Shown one piece after another: positions 26,452 through 34,891 of a DNA stretch of 64,000 nucleotides; position 1 is the first letter of the stretch, and the number at the start of each line of letters is the position of its first letter. Location of the stretch: assembly GCA_963809715.1 (NCBI GenBank), contig CAWEKO010000002.1, positions 186,001 through 250,000 of the forward strand, read 5' to 3'. The translations under genes were made by a program, and so were the position numbers. The notes under the pieces were generated by a model. The model ran no database searches, was not told the DNA's origin, and saw only the letters and a list, made by a program, of their open reading frames with translations. This stretch comes from Bog-473 sp963809715. GTDB lineage: Bacteria > Actinomycetota > Acidimicrobiia > Acidimicrobiales > RAAP-2.

Positions 26452-27014
26452 CGGACCACGCTACCGGGGGGTTGTTTCGCACGACGGCGCAGCCTCAACC
26501 GGAGCCTACGAAGAGCCGATCCATGGGGCCGGGGGGCATCGCCCCGGTTCAGCCGAGACGTGGCTTCGCGCCATCGGGTACGAGCCGTCCTGGAGCCGCA
26601 CCGTTGCCCAAGGAATGCCCACCGCCTCGGGGCGGCCGGACCCTTTCCGGCGGGAAGCGTCGACGTCGGGGTGCCGTGCAGGCACCGTCCCGAAGATGGG
26701 CGTCCTCGAGGTGTCGGCTGGGAACGAATGCCGAGGAGAGCACTTGGTCCGAGGGTCGAGCCGACCCGAACGGGTGATTTCCATGTGGAACGCTCCAACA
26801 ACCTCAATGGGCAGATACGCTGGCAATTCGAGCGCTTCACCCAGAGAGGCACGACACCAATCGACGAGGAGACTGGTGATCGCGTTCGGCGGGGAATCGA
26901 ACTCCTCGACGGGTCGTGCGAGAGACGCTCTTGCGCCAACTACCTATGGCGCCGCGCCTATTGAAGCGACTGTCAGCGATCCGCGTCTGGACGACTGAAT
27001 GAAGAGGTAGCAGT
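26452..27014. other. 563-base intergenic region with an open minus-strand frame
   Basis: The minus strand is open from about 26935 to 26506 and reads VEEFDSPPNAITSLLVDWC and ALELPAYLPIEVVGAFHMEI early on, which look protein-like, but there is no good start and the rest is low-complexity. I cannot place it in a family and suspect a decayed gene. The promoter of the ACAD/PIG-L/NodS/GT2 operon should lie at the right end. Confidence 0.4.
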
Positions 27015-27968
27015 TTGACACCCTGGATCGAGTTAAGAGAAATCGCAGCAGAGTGTGGAACGCTGCTCCCAAAGCCGGGTTCGGGCGGCACGGCCGCCCG
27101 CTTTGCTGCGCTGGCCAATTGGGCCGCACAGGATCTCTCGCTTGCTCGATTGGCCGAGGGCCACGTCGACGCGTTGGCCATCCTGGCGGAGGCAGGCCTC
27201 GTACCGGCCCCAGGCGCGACGTATGGGGTCTGGGCCGCCCGTCCAGGCGCCGACGGAACCACCGCTCGCCTGGCCGCAGACGGATGGCACTTCGCAGGAG
27301 AGAAGCCCTTCTGCTCAGGCAGTACTCGGATCGACCGGGCGCTCATAACGGCGGAATGCCCCGATGGATACCGGCTTTTCGATATCTCGGTGGCTGAGAA
27401 CGTCGTCAGGGTCCACCCCGGGTCGTGGCCTGCAGTCGGAATGGCGGATTCGCTGAGCGACACCCTTGATTTCGGTGGACCGCCTGTGCCGACGAGCCAT
27501 GCCGTCGGGCCGCCCAACTTCTACCTCGATCGCCCCGGGTTCTGGTTCGGAGGAATTGGGGTCGCTGCCTGTTGGTACGGCGGAGCTCGTGGCCTCGTCG
27601 AGCACGTACTTCGAAGTGTCGGCCCGCATCCCTCGGAGCTCCTGATGGTCGAGCTCGGACATGGGGTCGCCCATATCGAGGTGATGCGTCGCGCCATCGA
27701 GCAGGCCGCGGAGGAGATCGATGCCGATCCCGACGATCGGACGGATACGGCCATGCGTCGAGCGCTCGTGGTCCGTCATCTCGTGCACTATGGATCGCAG
27801 CAGGTGCTGGTGCATGCCGCCGCCGCCGGGGGAGCCGGGCCTCTCTGTCATGACCCCCAACAGGCGCGGCGGTCGGCAGATCTCTACGTGTACTTGGCCC
27901 AGCATCACGATGTGAAGGATGCGAACGTCCTCGGCCATTTGGCATGTGAGGGGTGGCCGTGGAGCTAG
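27015..27968 (+). CDS. Acyl-CoA dehydrogenase-like protein, first gene of LCO-like operon
   Basis: A 317-residue protein with the acyl-CoA dehydrogenase fold in outline: an N-terminal helical part (WAAQDLSLARLAEGHVDALA), a middle beta domain (GTTARLAADGWHFAGEKPFCSGSTRIDRALI, the TKxFxSG-type FAD loop), and a C-terminal helical bundle (YGSQQVLVHAAAAGGAGPLCHDPQQARRSADLYVYLAQHHD). It is about 60 residues shorter than standard ACADs and no catalytic Glu can be assigned with confidence. This short ACAD is, to my knowledge, a repeated neighbour of PIG-L/methyltransferase genes. It may desaturate or oxidise an acyl or amino group. TTG start with AGAGGTAGC upstream; the next gene starts 16 bases before its stop. 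Confidence 0.8.
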   Translation: MTPWIELREIAAECGTLLPKPGSGGTAARFAALANWAAQDLSLARLAEGHVDALAILAEAGLVPAPGATYGVWAARPGADGTTARLAADGWHFAGEKPFCSGSTRIDRALITAECPDGYRLFDISVAENVVRVHPGSWPAVGMADSLSDTLDFGGPPVPTSHAVGPPNFYLDRPGFWFGGIGVAACWYGGARGLVEHVLRSVGPHPSELLMVELGHGVAHIEVMRRAIEQAAEEIDADPDDRTDTAMRRALVVRHLVHYGSQQVLVHAAAAGGAGPLCHDPQQARRSADLYVYLAQHHDVKDANVLGHLACEGWPWS

Positions 27969-28711
27969 TCGTCGATGACCTGCACCCCGGGACGGACGAG
28001 CAAACGTGGCTCGGTGGAAGCCGTCTTGCCGGGCTGCCACCATTTCAGCAACGGCGGCCAGGACGCCTCATTGTCGTGGCTCCGCACCCCGACGATGAGG
28101 TCCTCGCTGCTGGAGGGCTGCTCCAGCAGATGCAGCAGGCCGGCGTTGAAACTGTGCTCGTGGCCGTGACCGACGGTGAGGCATCGCACCCCGGGGTCCG
28201 GACTCAGGGTCACGATCTGGTGGCGAGACGCGTCGAAGAGACGCGGGTGGCCCTTCGTCGCTTGGGATGTGGTTCAGTGCGCGTGCAGCGTCTTTGCCTT
28301 GCCGATGGGTCCGTGGCCGAGCAGAGTCAGTACTTGACCGGCGTGCTGAGCCGCCTGCTGAGGCCCGACGACCTTTGTGTGGCTCCGTGGCGGTCGGATG
28401 GTCACCCGGATCACGATGCCGCCGGGCGCGCTGCGATCGCTGCTGCCCGCCTGACCGGGGCGCGGGTCCTCGAGTACTTGGTCTGGGCTTGGCACTGGGC
28501 TACACCAGACGATGCGTCTATACCCTGGCAACAATGTCGTCGTCTGGACCTGCAGCGACGGCATATCGCACGCAAGCGCTGGGCGACCTACGCCTTCACC
28601 TCGCAGATCAGGATTCTCGGCAATGACGACAGTGGGCTCCCAGTCTTGGCTGACTCCGTGCTGCGACGGTTCTGGCGACCCTTCGAAGTCTTCATCGAGA
28701 CGGAATCGTGA
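27953..28711 (+). CDS. PIG-L family de-N-acetylase
   Basis: A 252-residue zinc deacetylase. The metal-binding signature is VVAPHPDDEVLAAGG with His45, Asp47 and Asp48, the second histidine cluster is DGHPDHDAAG, and MQQAGVETVLVAVTDGE is the conserved second strand. The family removes the acetyl group from GlcNAc-linked substrates (GlcNAc-PI, mycothiol precursor MshB, bacillithiol BshB, and antibiotic intermediates). With its methyltransferase and GT2 neighbours it is most like the bifunctional PIG-L/SAM-methyltransferase proteins, here encoded as two overlapping genes. GTG start at 27953 overlaps the preceding gene by 16 bases; a second GTG at 27959 is an alternative. Confidence 0.9.
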   Translation: MAVELVVDDLHPGTDEQTWLGGSRLAGLPPFQQRRPGRLIVVAPHPDDEVLAAGGLLQQMQQAGVETVLVAVTDGEASHPGVRTQGHDLVARRVEETRVALRRLGCGSVRVQRLCLADGSVAEQSQYLTGVLSRLLRPDDLCVAPWRSDGHPDHDAAGRAAIAAARLTGARVLEYLVWAWHWATPDDASIPWQQCRRLDLQRRHIARKRWATYAFTSQIRILGNDDSGLPVLADSVLRRFWRPFEVFIETES

Positions 28712-29274
28712 CGTCGACGCACCGGTCGTATTTCGACGAGATGTACAGCGGTCAGGCCGACCCGTGGGATTTCGAAAATAGTACGTACGAACAGCGGAAA
28801 TACGCCGTCACTGTGGCGAGCCTGCCCAGATCTCGCTATCGCTCGGCCTTCGAGCCGGGATGCTCGGTGGGAGTACTCACTGAACAGCTTGCTCCCCGCT
28901 GTGACCGGCTGCTCTCGAGCGACATCATTCCTTCCGCCCTGGAGCGAGCCGAGGGCCGGCTCCGCAGGAGGCCCAATGTCTGCATCGAGGAACGTTCCAT
29001 CCCGGACCAGTGGCCACCTGGTCCGTTCGACCTGGTCGTACTCAGTGAAATCGCGTACTACTTCGACCGAACCGACCTCGGTTCCGTCATGGCCTGCGTC
29101 ATTGACTCCACAGTTCCTCGAGCTCATGTCGTCGGCGTCCACTGGCTCGGCGAAACGGACTACCCCCTCAGTGGCGAGCTCACTCACCAGATCATCGCCG
29201 AGATTCCGGGTCTTGTCACCGTTGTCCACCACCGCGAAGAGCAGTTCGTGCTCGATGTGTGGGAGCGGCGGTGA
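28708..29274 (+). CDS. NodS-like SAM-dependent methyltransferase
   Basis: A 188-residue class I methyltransferase with the NodS opening: YFDEMYSGQADPWDFENSTY then EQRKYA, motif I FEPGCSVGVLTEQLA, and motif IV FDLVVLSEIAYYF. NodS N-methylates the free amine of the de-N-acetylated Nod-factor backbone in rhizobia. Here the substrate is more likely the amine exposed by the adjacent PIG-L enzyme, by analogy. The GTG start overlaps the PIG-L stop by four bases (GTGA). A short protein, near the lower end of the family's range. Confidence 0.9.
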   Translation: MTSTHRSYFDEMYSGQADPWDFENSTYEQRKYAVTVASLPRSRYRSAFEPGCSVGVLTEQLAPRCDRLLSSDIIPSALERAEGRLRRRPNVCIEERSIPDQWPPGPFDLVVLSEIAYYFDRTDLGSVMACVIDSTVPRAHVVGVHWLGETDYPLSGELTHQIIAEIPGLVTVVHHREEQFVLDVWERR

Positions 29275-30002
29275 GCCGAAAGGATCTTCGACGAGCGATA
29301 GGCGCCGTGGGTGTCGTGTTGCCCGTTCACGACGAGGAGGAGTTGCTTCCCCGAGCTCTCGAAGCGCTCGAGGTCGCAGTCGACGCGCTTCTACCGGCCA
29401 TCCCGTGCCGGGTCGCCATTGTCCTCGACGACTGTGGCGACGCCAGTTCTGCCATCGCGTGCTCCTGGCAACCCCAGTATGGCGCGCTGGTCATAGGTCG
29501 AAGGTTCAGAAGCGTTGGCGTGGCCCGGCACGCCGGAGCCCAGGCTCTCCTGTCCCTCTGGCCGGACATGGATCCTGCACAGGTTTGGCTGGCCACCACC
29601 GATGCCGATTCGCAGGTACCGCGGGACTGGCTGAAGGTCCAGGTCGACGCGTTCAGTTCCGGTGCGGATCTGTGGGCGGGGAGGGTCCGTGTTGCCGAGG
29701 AGAGCGCAACGGTACGTCGTTGGACGAAGCGCTATGCGTCCGAACTCGGGCCGATCCACGGCGCAAGCCTCGGCTTCAGCGCTGCCCTGTATGGGCAACT
29801 CGGGGGCTTTCGCAACCTGCGGAGTGGTGAAGATCGTGACCTCCATAATCGAGCTGCGGCGGCCGGCTTCCGTATCAAGCACGACCTCAGAGCAGCTGTG
29901 ACGACAAGTTCTCGAAGGAAGGGGCGGGCCCCCGGAGGTTTCGCGAGCGTATTGGACACCGTGGCACAGGAGCAGCTCGAGGTAAGTTTCCAACCGAACT
30001 GA
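29271..30002 (+). CDS. Glycosyltransferase family 2 protein
   Basis: A 243-residue GT-A fold glycosyltransferase. The opening VGVVLPVHDEEELLPRAL is the nucleotide-binding start of GT2 enzymes, VWLATTDADSQVP gives the DxD metal motif, and GEDRDLHNRA supplies the ED(R)D-type catalytic region. There is no membrane segment, so it is not a NodC-like processive synthase; a single-sugar addition is more likely. I placed the start at GTG 29271 to give a GTGA overlap with the methyltransferase stop; an in-frame start at 29259 also exists. It closes the four-gene operon. Confidence 0.88.
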   Translation: MSRKDLRRAIGAVGVVLPVHDEEELLPRALEALEVAVDALLPAIPCRVAIVLDDCGDASSAIACSWQPQYGALVIGRRFRSVGVARHAGAQALLSLWPDMDPAQVWLATTDADSQVPRDWLKVQVDAFSSGADLWAGRVRVAEESATVRRWTKRYASELGPIHGASLGFSAALYGQLGGFRNLRSGEDRDLHNRAAAAGFRIKHDLRAAVTTSSRRKGRAPGGFASVLDTVAQEQLEVSFQPN

Positions 30003-30080
30003 GAGAGCACAGTATCGGCGAATCGCGTGAACCACGTTGACCGCCGACCTTCGATTCCCTCTCCTGTGGGCCGATCTCAG

Positions 30081-30086
30081 TAGCAT
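30081..30086 (+). promoter_or_regulatory. Leaderless -10 element (TAGCAT) before secreted hydrolase
   Basis: TAGCAT lies eight bases before the GTG start at 30095, the spacing expected when the transcript begins at the start codon. No Shine-Dalgarno is present. A -35 box is not evident. Confidence 0.45.
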
Positions 30087-30094
30087 CACACCGG

Positions 30095-31588
30095 GTGGGG
30101 AAGAACCGGCAGTCGAAGCCGCATCGCTGGTGGCCGACAGGTCACGGGCGGCGGCTCCAGCTTGCATCACTCGTGGTCTGTTCTGCCCTGATGCTTGCCA
30201 TCGGGCCTGTGGCCGGTGTGGCGACGGCCTCCTCGCAGCCTTCCGGGATTGCCTGGTCGTCCTGTCCCAAGGCGACGGGCTATCTCTGCGGGTCGTTGCA
30301 GGTACCGGTTGCCTACGGGCAACCTTCACGTGGGACGTTGCCTCTGGCTGTCATCGAGCACCCGGTGTCCGATAGCAAGGGGGTGATCGTGTTCAATCCA
30401 GGGGGACCGGGAGAGAGCGGCGTCCTCATCCTTCCCATCCTGGCGTCCTTCGTCCCGAGATCGATCGTCAGCGAGTTCACGCTGGTCAGCTTCGATGAGC
30501 GCGGCACCGGGGCGAGCGATCCACTTCTCTGTGGGCCATCCCCTGCGGCCGCCGGCAGCGCCGTCCCTGGGAGCATGGCGGCGACCAAGACGTTCGCCGA
30601 CTTAGACCGATCATGTCGTGCCCGAAATCCCACGCTCTTCCCGACTGTGGACACCACGACGTCGGCTCGGGATATGAACAGCCTTCGCGAGGCTCTTGGG
30701 GTTGACCGAATCAACTACTACGGCGTGTCCTACGGCACGGTCCTTGGGTCCATCTACCGGCAGCTCTTCCCGAGCCACGTTCGATCGATGGTGTTGGACG
30801 GTGCGGTGGATGCCAATCTGAGTCTCGCCACGGACGCAACCTTGGAGGCGCCGGCGATCCAGACAGCGCTCGGCCACGCACTCTCGAGTTGCCCGACCAC
30901 GACAGGGTGCACCCTCGGATCCGACGCCGTCGGCTCCTATGAACGACTTGCGGCGCAGCTCAGGAGGAATCCGTTGCCGGCGCCTGGTGACGGAGACAAC
31001 GCACCGGTCACCGTGGGTGACTTGATGACCGCAACCTTGCTGTATCTCTCCGCTCCAACCTTCACCCCTGGCTACTTTCCCGCCCTGTCGGCGGCGGTGG
31101 CAGGGAATGGCGGTCCGCTGCGTGCTGTCGCCCTGGGCCTCGAGACCGATTTGAACGGAGCCTCGCTGGTCGGCGCCCTCTGGAGCATCACCTGTACCGA
31201 CGCCGGAGCCCATCCGAACGGCACCGCCATTGCCTCCCTGGCTCGAACGCTGGGCAAGCGCTTCCCTCTCGGTGGCGCTGAAGCCGTGGCCAACAACCTC
31301 ATCGGCTGTGCTGGATGGAGCGACTCGGCTGGGGCCATCGCACGTCTCGTTGCTCTCCGAAGTCAGCCGCCACTGATTATTGGCAACACCTATGACCCCA
31401 ACACTCCCTACGCCGTGGCCGAGAGGTTGGCTCCCGCAATCGGTGGACGGCTGGTGACCTACGTCGGGTATGGGCACAGCTGGCTGCTCAACGGGTCAGC
31501 CGATCACTGTATGCAAGACGTGGTGAGCAGCTATTTCCTTCAGGGTGCGTTGCCCGCCCCGGGTACCCGTTGCGCCGCCCCGGCCTAG
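30095..31588 (+). CDS. Secreted alpha/beta hydrolase, tripeptidyl-aminopeptidase-like
   Basis: A 497-residue exported hydrolase. The signal peptide is basic (RWWPTGHGRRL) followed by ASLVVCSALMLAIGPVAGVA and a likely cut near ATA-SSQ. The mature protein has VIVFNPGGPGESG oxyanion loop, FTLVSFDERGTGASDPL, nucleophile Ser in YYGVSYGTVLG, then a cap domain (200 residues) and the TAP-like C-terminal domain LIIGNTYDPNTPYA with catalytic Asp and the His in VGYGHSWLLNGS. Cys pairs in the cap suggest disulfides. SlpD/SlpE and tripeptidyl aminopeptidases of Streptomyces have this layout. It probably degrades short peptides outside the cell. Confidence 0.92.
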   Translation: MGKNRQSKPHRWWPTGHGRRLQLASLVVCSALMLAIGPVAGVATASSQPSGIAWSSCPKATGYLCGSLQVPVAYGQPSRGTLPLAVIEHPVSDSKGVIVFNPGGPGESGVLILPILASFVPRSIVSEFTLVSFDERGTGASDPLLCGPSPAAAGSAVPGSMAATKTFADLDRSCRARNPTLFPTVDTTTSARDMNSLREALGVDRINYYGVSYGTVLGSIYRQLFPSHVRSMVLDGAVDANLSLATDATLEAPAIQTALGHALSSCPTTTGCTLGSDAVGSYERLAAQLRRNPLPAPGDGDNAPVTVGDLMTATLLYLSAPTFTPGYFPALSAAVAGNGGPLRAVALGLETDLNGASLVGALWSITCTDAGAHPNGTAIASLARTLGKRFPLGGAEAVANNLIGCAGWSDSAGAIARLVALRSQPPLIIGNTYDPNTPYAVAERLAPAIGGRLVTYVGYGHSWLLNGSADHCMQDVVSSYFLQGALPAPGTRCAAPA

Positions 31589-31725
31589 CTCCAACCTTCA
31601 GTCGTGCGTGGATCCGCGGTGGCTGCCTTCATCCCCTTCTTTGGCGGAGAAAGCTGCGTCAGCTCGAATGCAAGGTCCTGAAGCGTCAACTCGTAGAGAA
31701 AGACCGACGACCGAAGATCTGCGTG

Positions 31726-32574
31726 TCAGTCCATCGATGGGCGATCAGGTACTCGGGCGAGCAAATCGCTGGCCCGTTCAATCCCCGCAGAGATGTACGG
31801 GCCGGCCGTGTCGAGTGCTTCCTCGAGCAACTCCCCGGCTCGCTCCAGCCCCGCTGAGATGTACGGGCCGGCAGTTTCGAGTGCTCCTTCTGCTACGTCG
31901 AGGGCGCTCTCATTCGCTTGACGTAGGTATGGCGCAGCAAGCACTACCCCGGCCTTGGCCGCGTTGATCGCCTTCTCATTCGCCTCTCGTGCCGCGTGGA
32001 ATGCGGCTGCGTTGGCTCGCCGCGTCGCCACCTTGGCCCTCCTTCTCGCACGGCGTCCGGCCTTTCGACCTACTTCGGCCGCTTTCGACGTCGTTTGATG
32101 CGCGTGGGCAACCGAGTTGGCATGTCCTTCCGTCACCGAGCTCGCCACCTGGTGGACCCGACGCCGAGTCCTCCAGGCCACTGAAGGAGCACCATCCGTA
32201 TCGACGGCCGCAAAAATGAGCCCACCGAGGAGCCCCAAATTCTTGAGGAGCTGCATCCTTTGCTGGGCCCGCCTTTCGTCATCTGGTTCTTCCCAGAAGC
32301 GATGGCCGGTGTAGGTGGTCGGCACAATGGTCCCCATCAAGGCGAGGGCTGCCAGGCGTGGGAACTTCCCGAGGGCCAACAGAACACCGCCACCGACCTG
32401 AACCGCCCCATTCAATCTGACCACCGTCGAGGCGTTCACCCCACCTTCCGAGAGGGTCGACGGCTGAGCCTCAACCTCTTCGGTGTCTCCGCCAGGATCT
32501 CGGATTGCACCCCAACCTTCAGCAATGAAGATCGACGCCAAGAGCGGTCGGGCAATTCTCCGAGAAAGAGTCAC
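31726..32574 (-). CDS. DoxX family membrane protein with Ala-rich repeat tail
   Basis: A 282-residue protein. Residues about 1-120 are a DoxX-type four-helix membrane domain (RIARPLLASIFIAEGWGAIRD; VRLNGAVQVGGGVLLALGKF; LAALALMGTIVPTTYTGHRFW; LGLLGGLIFAAVDT). DoxX proteins are linked to redox/quinone or thiosulfate metabolism. After it runs a 150-residue cytoplasmic helical tail rich in Ala, Arg and Glu, with two near-identical copies of TAGPYISAGLERAGELL. The tail is likely a coiled coil and is unusual for DoxX. It converges with the secreted hydrolase. Start not supported by a clear Shine-Dalgarno. Confidence 0.82.
   Translation of the reverse strand: MTLSRRIARPLLASIFIAEGWGAIRDPGGDTEEVEAQPSTLSEGGVNASTVVRLNGAVQVGGGVLLALGKFPRLAALALMGTIVPTTYTGHRFWEEPDDERRAQQRMQLLKNLGLLGGLIFAAVDTDGAPSVAWRTRRRVHQVASSVTEGHANSVAHAHQTTSKAAEVGRKAGRRARRRAKVATRRANAAAFHAAREANEKAINAAKAGVVLAAPYLRQANESALDVAEGALETAGPYISAGLERAGELLEEALDTAGPYISAGIERASDLLARVPDRPSMD
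31768..31891 (-). repeat. Direct duplication in the DoxX tail
   Basis: Two copies of about 55 bases encode T-AGPYISAG-(L/I)-ER-A-(G/S)-(E/D)-LL, with the 17-base core GAGATGTACGGGCCGGC identical on the plus strand in both. The gap and flanks diverge, so it is an older duplication within the gene. Confidence 0.6.
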
Positions 32575-33291
32575 GAATCAGTTATACCCCCTTTGGCTCA
32601 TGCGCCACATAGAGCCGCTGAAACCACTGATCACGGCTTGGACCGGTGGTCGAAAATTCGTTCGTCGAGTCAAGGCCCGCAAGGGGGATGTCGGAATGGT
32701 CAGATCAGCGCCTCCCGATGTTGCTCCTGCACTTTGGCTTCGCCGGGGTGGAACGCCTTCATCGACTTCGTGGTCGAGGGCGGAGATGTCCCTCCAACCC
32801 AGCCCTACCCAGACTCGTTCGGGGACGCCTCGGTCGGACTGACGTGCGTCATGGCCCTGGGTGACAGTCTGTGGGACGTCGAGGTTGCCGTGTTTGGGCT
32901 GTGTCGGAGTGACGACGGCCATCGTCAGATCGACGCTGGGGGGAACGGGTGCACTTGCCGTGTATGACTACTACGGAGAACTGCGCCGATGAGTTGTGAC
33001 GAATTCCCCCAGGGAGAGTTCTTCGTACAGAGACCGATCTGGCGATCGGAGTACGCAGCTTCGCCATTCGGGTACCCCAGGGGTACTTTGCTGCCCGCCC
33101 AGCTTGTTCCGTGATGGTCATGGGACTCAGGTAAATCGAGCGCGCGTGCCTGATTTGATGGTCTGTTACCGGGTATGAGGAGCGATGAGGCGTCAGGGGA
33201 GGACGACGCCGTACCAAGGCCGGGTGCCGTTGAGGCGCGCCTGGATAGTTCAAGAGATGGAAGATGTGGAGCCGACATGAGAGAGGGAGTC
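32575..33291. other. 717-base stretch with no convincing gene
   Basis: Frames on both strands stay open for 70-120 codons but none matches a family or carries a good start. A plus-strand frame ending at 32967 has a passable protein-like stretch (FIDFVVEGGDVPPTQPYPDS) without a start. GGGTAC/TTACCGGGTAT sequences occur near 33070 and 33166; they may be promoter elements for the gene at 33292 but I could not match a -35 box. Confidence 0.45.
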
Positions 33292-33657
33292 ATGTCCGAG
33301 ATTGGCGCATTTCTTTCGAGTGAGGAGCACGGCGCACGTGCATTGCTGCGTCAGGCCAAGCTGGCCGATGCCGCTCCCATGCGAAGCGTGCTCCTTTCCG
33401 GTCATTGCCATCCGCGGATCGACGCCCAGGACGAGAGTCCTTGTGTCTTGGGCGTGATCGGGGCCATTTCCGCCGCCAGCTCGCGTCGAGTGACAACAGA
33501 GGTCACCTGCCCCACGGTCCGAATTCACCCGGCCATGGCGACTGCGAAGTATCAGGGGGCCGGTTTCGACGAGATCTACGTCAACCAGTTCGGGCCTGAA
33601 CAGGAGGGGTTCTTCTCGTTCTATGGGCGGGAGATCACCCCCCGCCTCGGGATCTAA
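33292..33657 (+). pseudogene. Internally deleted F420-dependent LLM oxidoreductase
   Basis: The protein starts MSEIGAFLSSEEHGARALLR with a later QAKLADAAP, and CHPRIDAQDESPCVLGVIGA, the N-terminal barrel strands of the TIGR03557 luciferase-like F420 oxidoreductases, and ends YQGAGFDEIYVNQFGPEQ then FFSFYGREITPRL, the C-terminal strand of the same family. The middle, about 180 residues including the rest of the barrel, is missing, with the join near VTCPTVRIHPAMATAKY. It has a good Shine-Dalgarno (GGGAG). It cannot be an active TIM barrel. It remains in one frame, so the fragment may still be translated, and its stop overlaps the next start by one base. Confidence 0.72.
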
Positions 33658-34112
33658 TGCGCTCTGAGGCCCAACGCGACAATCGCAATCTGGCCGACCT
33701 GCTTCAAGAATTGCGGGTGGCCGGGCTGGGTGTGCAGATGCTCTTTGGCTTCTTGCTTGCCTTGCCGTTCACCAACCGTTTTGCTCAGCTCAACGAGGCC
33801 CAAAGGGTGCTTTACCGGGTGAGTGTGCTGAGTGCCGCGGCAGCGACCGCGCTTCTCATAAGTCCAGTGGCCTATCACCGTTGGGTGTTCCGGCGACATC
33901 AGAAGTCGAAGTTGCTCCGCTTGGCGAACGTCGAAGCTCTGCTCGGGCTGGTCATGGTGGCGGCGTCGTTGGGATGTGCCATCGTGCTCATCTTCAGCTT
34001 CGTCGGTAGCGGGTGGGTGTTCTCCATCCTCGTTGCAATCGTGATCGCGAGCTTGGGGTTTCTCTGGTTCGCCCTACCTCTCTTTGAGAGGTGGACTTCG
34101 GACCGGTCGTAA
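33657..34112 (+). CDS. DUF6328 family membrane protein
   Basis: A 151-residue protein with about four membrane helices (VAGLGVQMLFGFLLALPF; SVLSAAAATALLISPVAYH; VEALLGLVMVAASLGCAIVLIFSF; ILVAIVIASLGFLWFALP). NLADLLQELRVAGLGVQMLFG is the DUF6328 signature opening. Function unknown; found across actinobacteria beside stress genes. The ATG overlaps the stop of the deleted LLM gene by one base, which suggests that translation of that remnant feeds this gene. Confidence 0.85.
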   Translation: MRSEAQRDNRNLADLLQELRVAGLGVQMLFGFLLALPFTNRFAQLNEAQRVLYRVSVLSAAAATALLISPVAYHRWVFRRHQKSKLLRLANVEALLGLVMVAASLGCAIVLIFSFVGSGWVFSILVAIVIASLGFLWFALPLFERWTSDRS

Positions 34113-34139
34113 TCACCTTCGTGCTCGGTCTCCTTCGAG

Positions 34140-34160
34140 TGCCTCGGTCACGCCGAGGCA
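34140..34160. terminator. Hairpin between convergent DUF6328 and sigma factor genes
   Basis: Perfect 8-base-pair stem TGCCTCGG / CCGAGGCA with a 5-base loop, 28 bases after the DUF6328 stop and six bases past the sigma-factor stop. It can serve both converging genes. No T-run. Confidence 0.55.
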
Positions 34161-34165
34161 GCTGG

Positions 34166-34891
34166 TCAGAATTCAGCGCGTAGACGCCGCAAGCTCTGTG
34201 CGAGAAGACGGCTCACCTGCATCTGGCTCACGCCGATTCTTCTCGCAATCGCCAATTGGCTCATTTCGTCGACAAACCGCATACGAAGCAGATCCTGTTC
34301 GAACGAGGAGAGCCCCTGTAGAGCCTCTGCCAGAACAGTTCGGGTGTCGACGCGATCCATCTCGTCCTCGTCTTGGTCCACCGGCGGCGTCAACTCGTCA
34401 CTGTCGCCGTCGAGCGAATCGGACAGATACACACGTCCGGCTTCCATAGCCTCAAGCACCGAAGCGTGCGATTCTCCGAGTGATTCGGCGATCTCCGCAA
34501 CGGTTGGGCTCCGTCCAAGTTCGTGTGTCAGCTGTTCGACCTGATGTCCAATCTCGAGATAGAGCTCTTGAATTCGGCGCGGAGCGCGTACTGACCAGCC
34601 AGTGTCTCGAAAGTGACGTTTGAGCTCGCCAACCATGTATGGAACAGCAAAGGATGTGAATCTGACGCCTCGATCTGGATCAAATCGCTGGACTGCCTTC
34701 ACCAATGCCATACAGGTGACCTGATAGAGATCGTCGTAAGGCTCACCCCGATGAGCGAAGCGGCGGGCGAGATGGCGAGCGAGGCCCAGGTAACTCTCGA
34801 CGATGGCGTCCCGCACCTCGACGCTGTGCGTCCGGGTCAGTTCTCGGAACCGCTCCAGTTCTTCGTCGGAGTTAACGAGTGGCTGGTCCAC
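34166..34891 (-). CDS. SigB/SigF-type RNA polymerase sigma factor
   Basis: A 241-residue group 3 sigma factor. Region 2 is seen as GLARHLARRFAHRGEPYDDLYQ and GVRFTSFAVPYMVGELKRHF, region 3 as RSPTVAEIAESLG with a helix-turn-helix, and region 4 as MSQLAIARRIGVSQMQVSRLL, the -35-binding helix. Group 3 actinobacterial homologues (SigF/SigB) direct stress and stationary-phase genes and are normally held by anti-sigma factors of the RsbW type. No anti-sigma or anti-anti-sigma gene lies beside it. GTG start, not well supported upstream. The many stress-type genes in the left half may be its targets, which is inference. Confidence 0.92.
   Translation of the reverse strand: MDQPLVNSDEELERFRELTRTHSVEVRDAIVESYLGLARHLARRFAHRGEPYDDLYQVTCMALVKAVQRFDPDRGVRFTSFAVPYMVGELKRHFRDTGWSVRAPRRIQELYLEIGHQVEQLTHELGRSPTVAEIAESLGESHASVLEAMEAGRVYLSDSLDGDSDELTPPVDQDEDEMDRVDTRTVLAEALQGLSSFEQDLLRMRFVDEMSQLAIARRIGVSQMQVSRLLAQSLRRLRAEF

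Noticed and set aside
26506..26826. 106-codon minus-strand frame
   Set aside because: Its beginning is protein-like, but there is no start or family match and the rest is low-complexity; it is described only in the intergenic entry.
33166..33176. TTACCGGGTAT, also found at 55371-55381, as SigF-type promoters
   Set aside because: The GGGTAT part fits a SigF -10-like element, but no GTTT-type -35 was found at 14-17 bases upstream in either place, so I did not call promoters.
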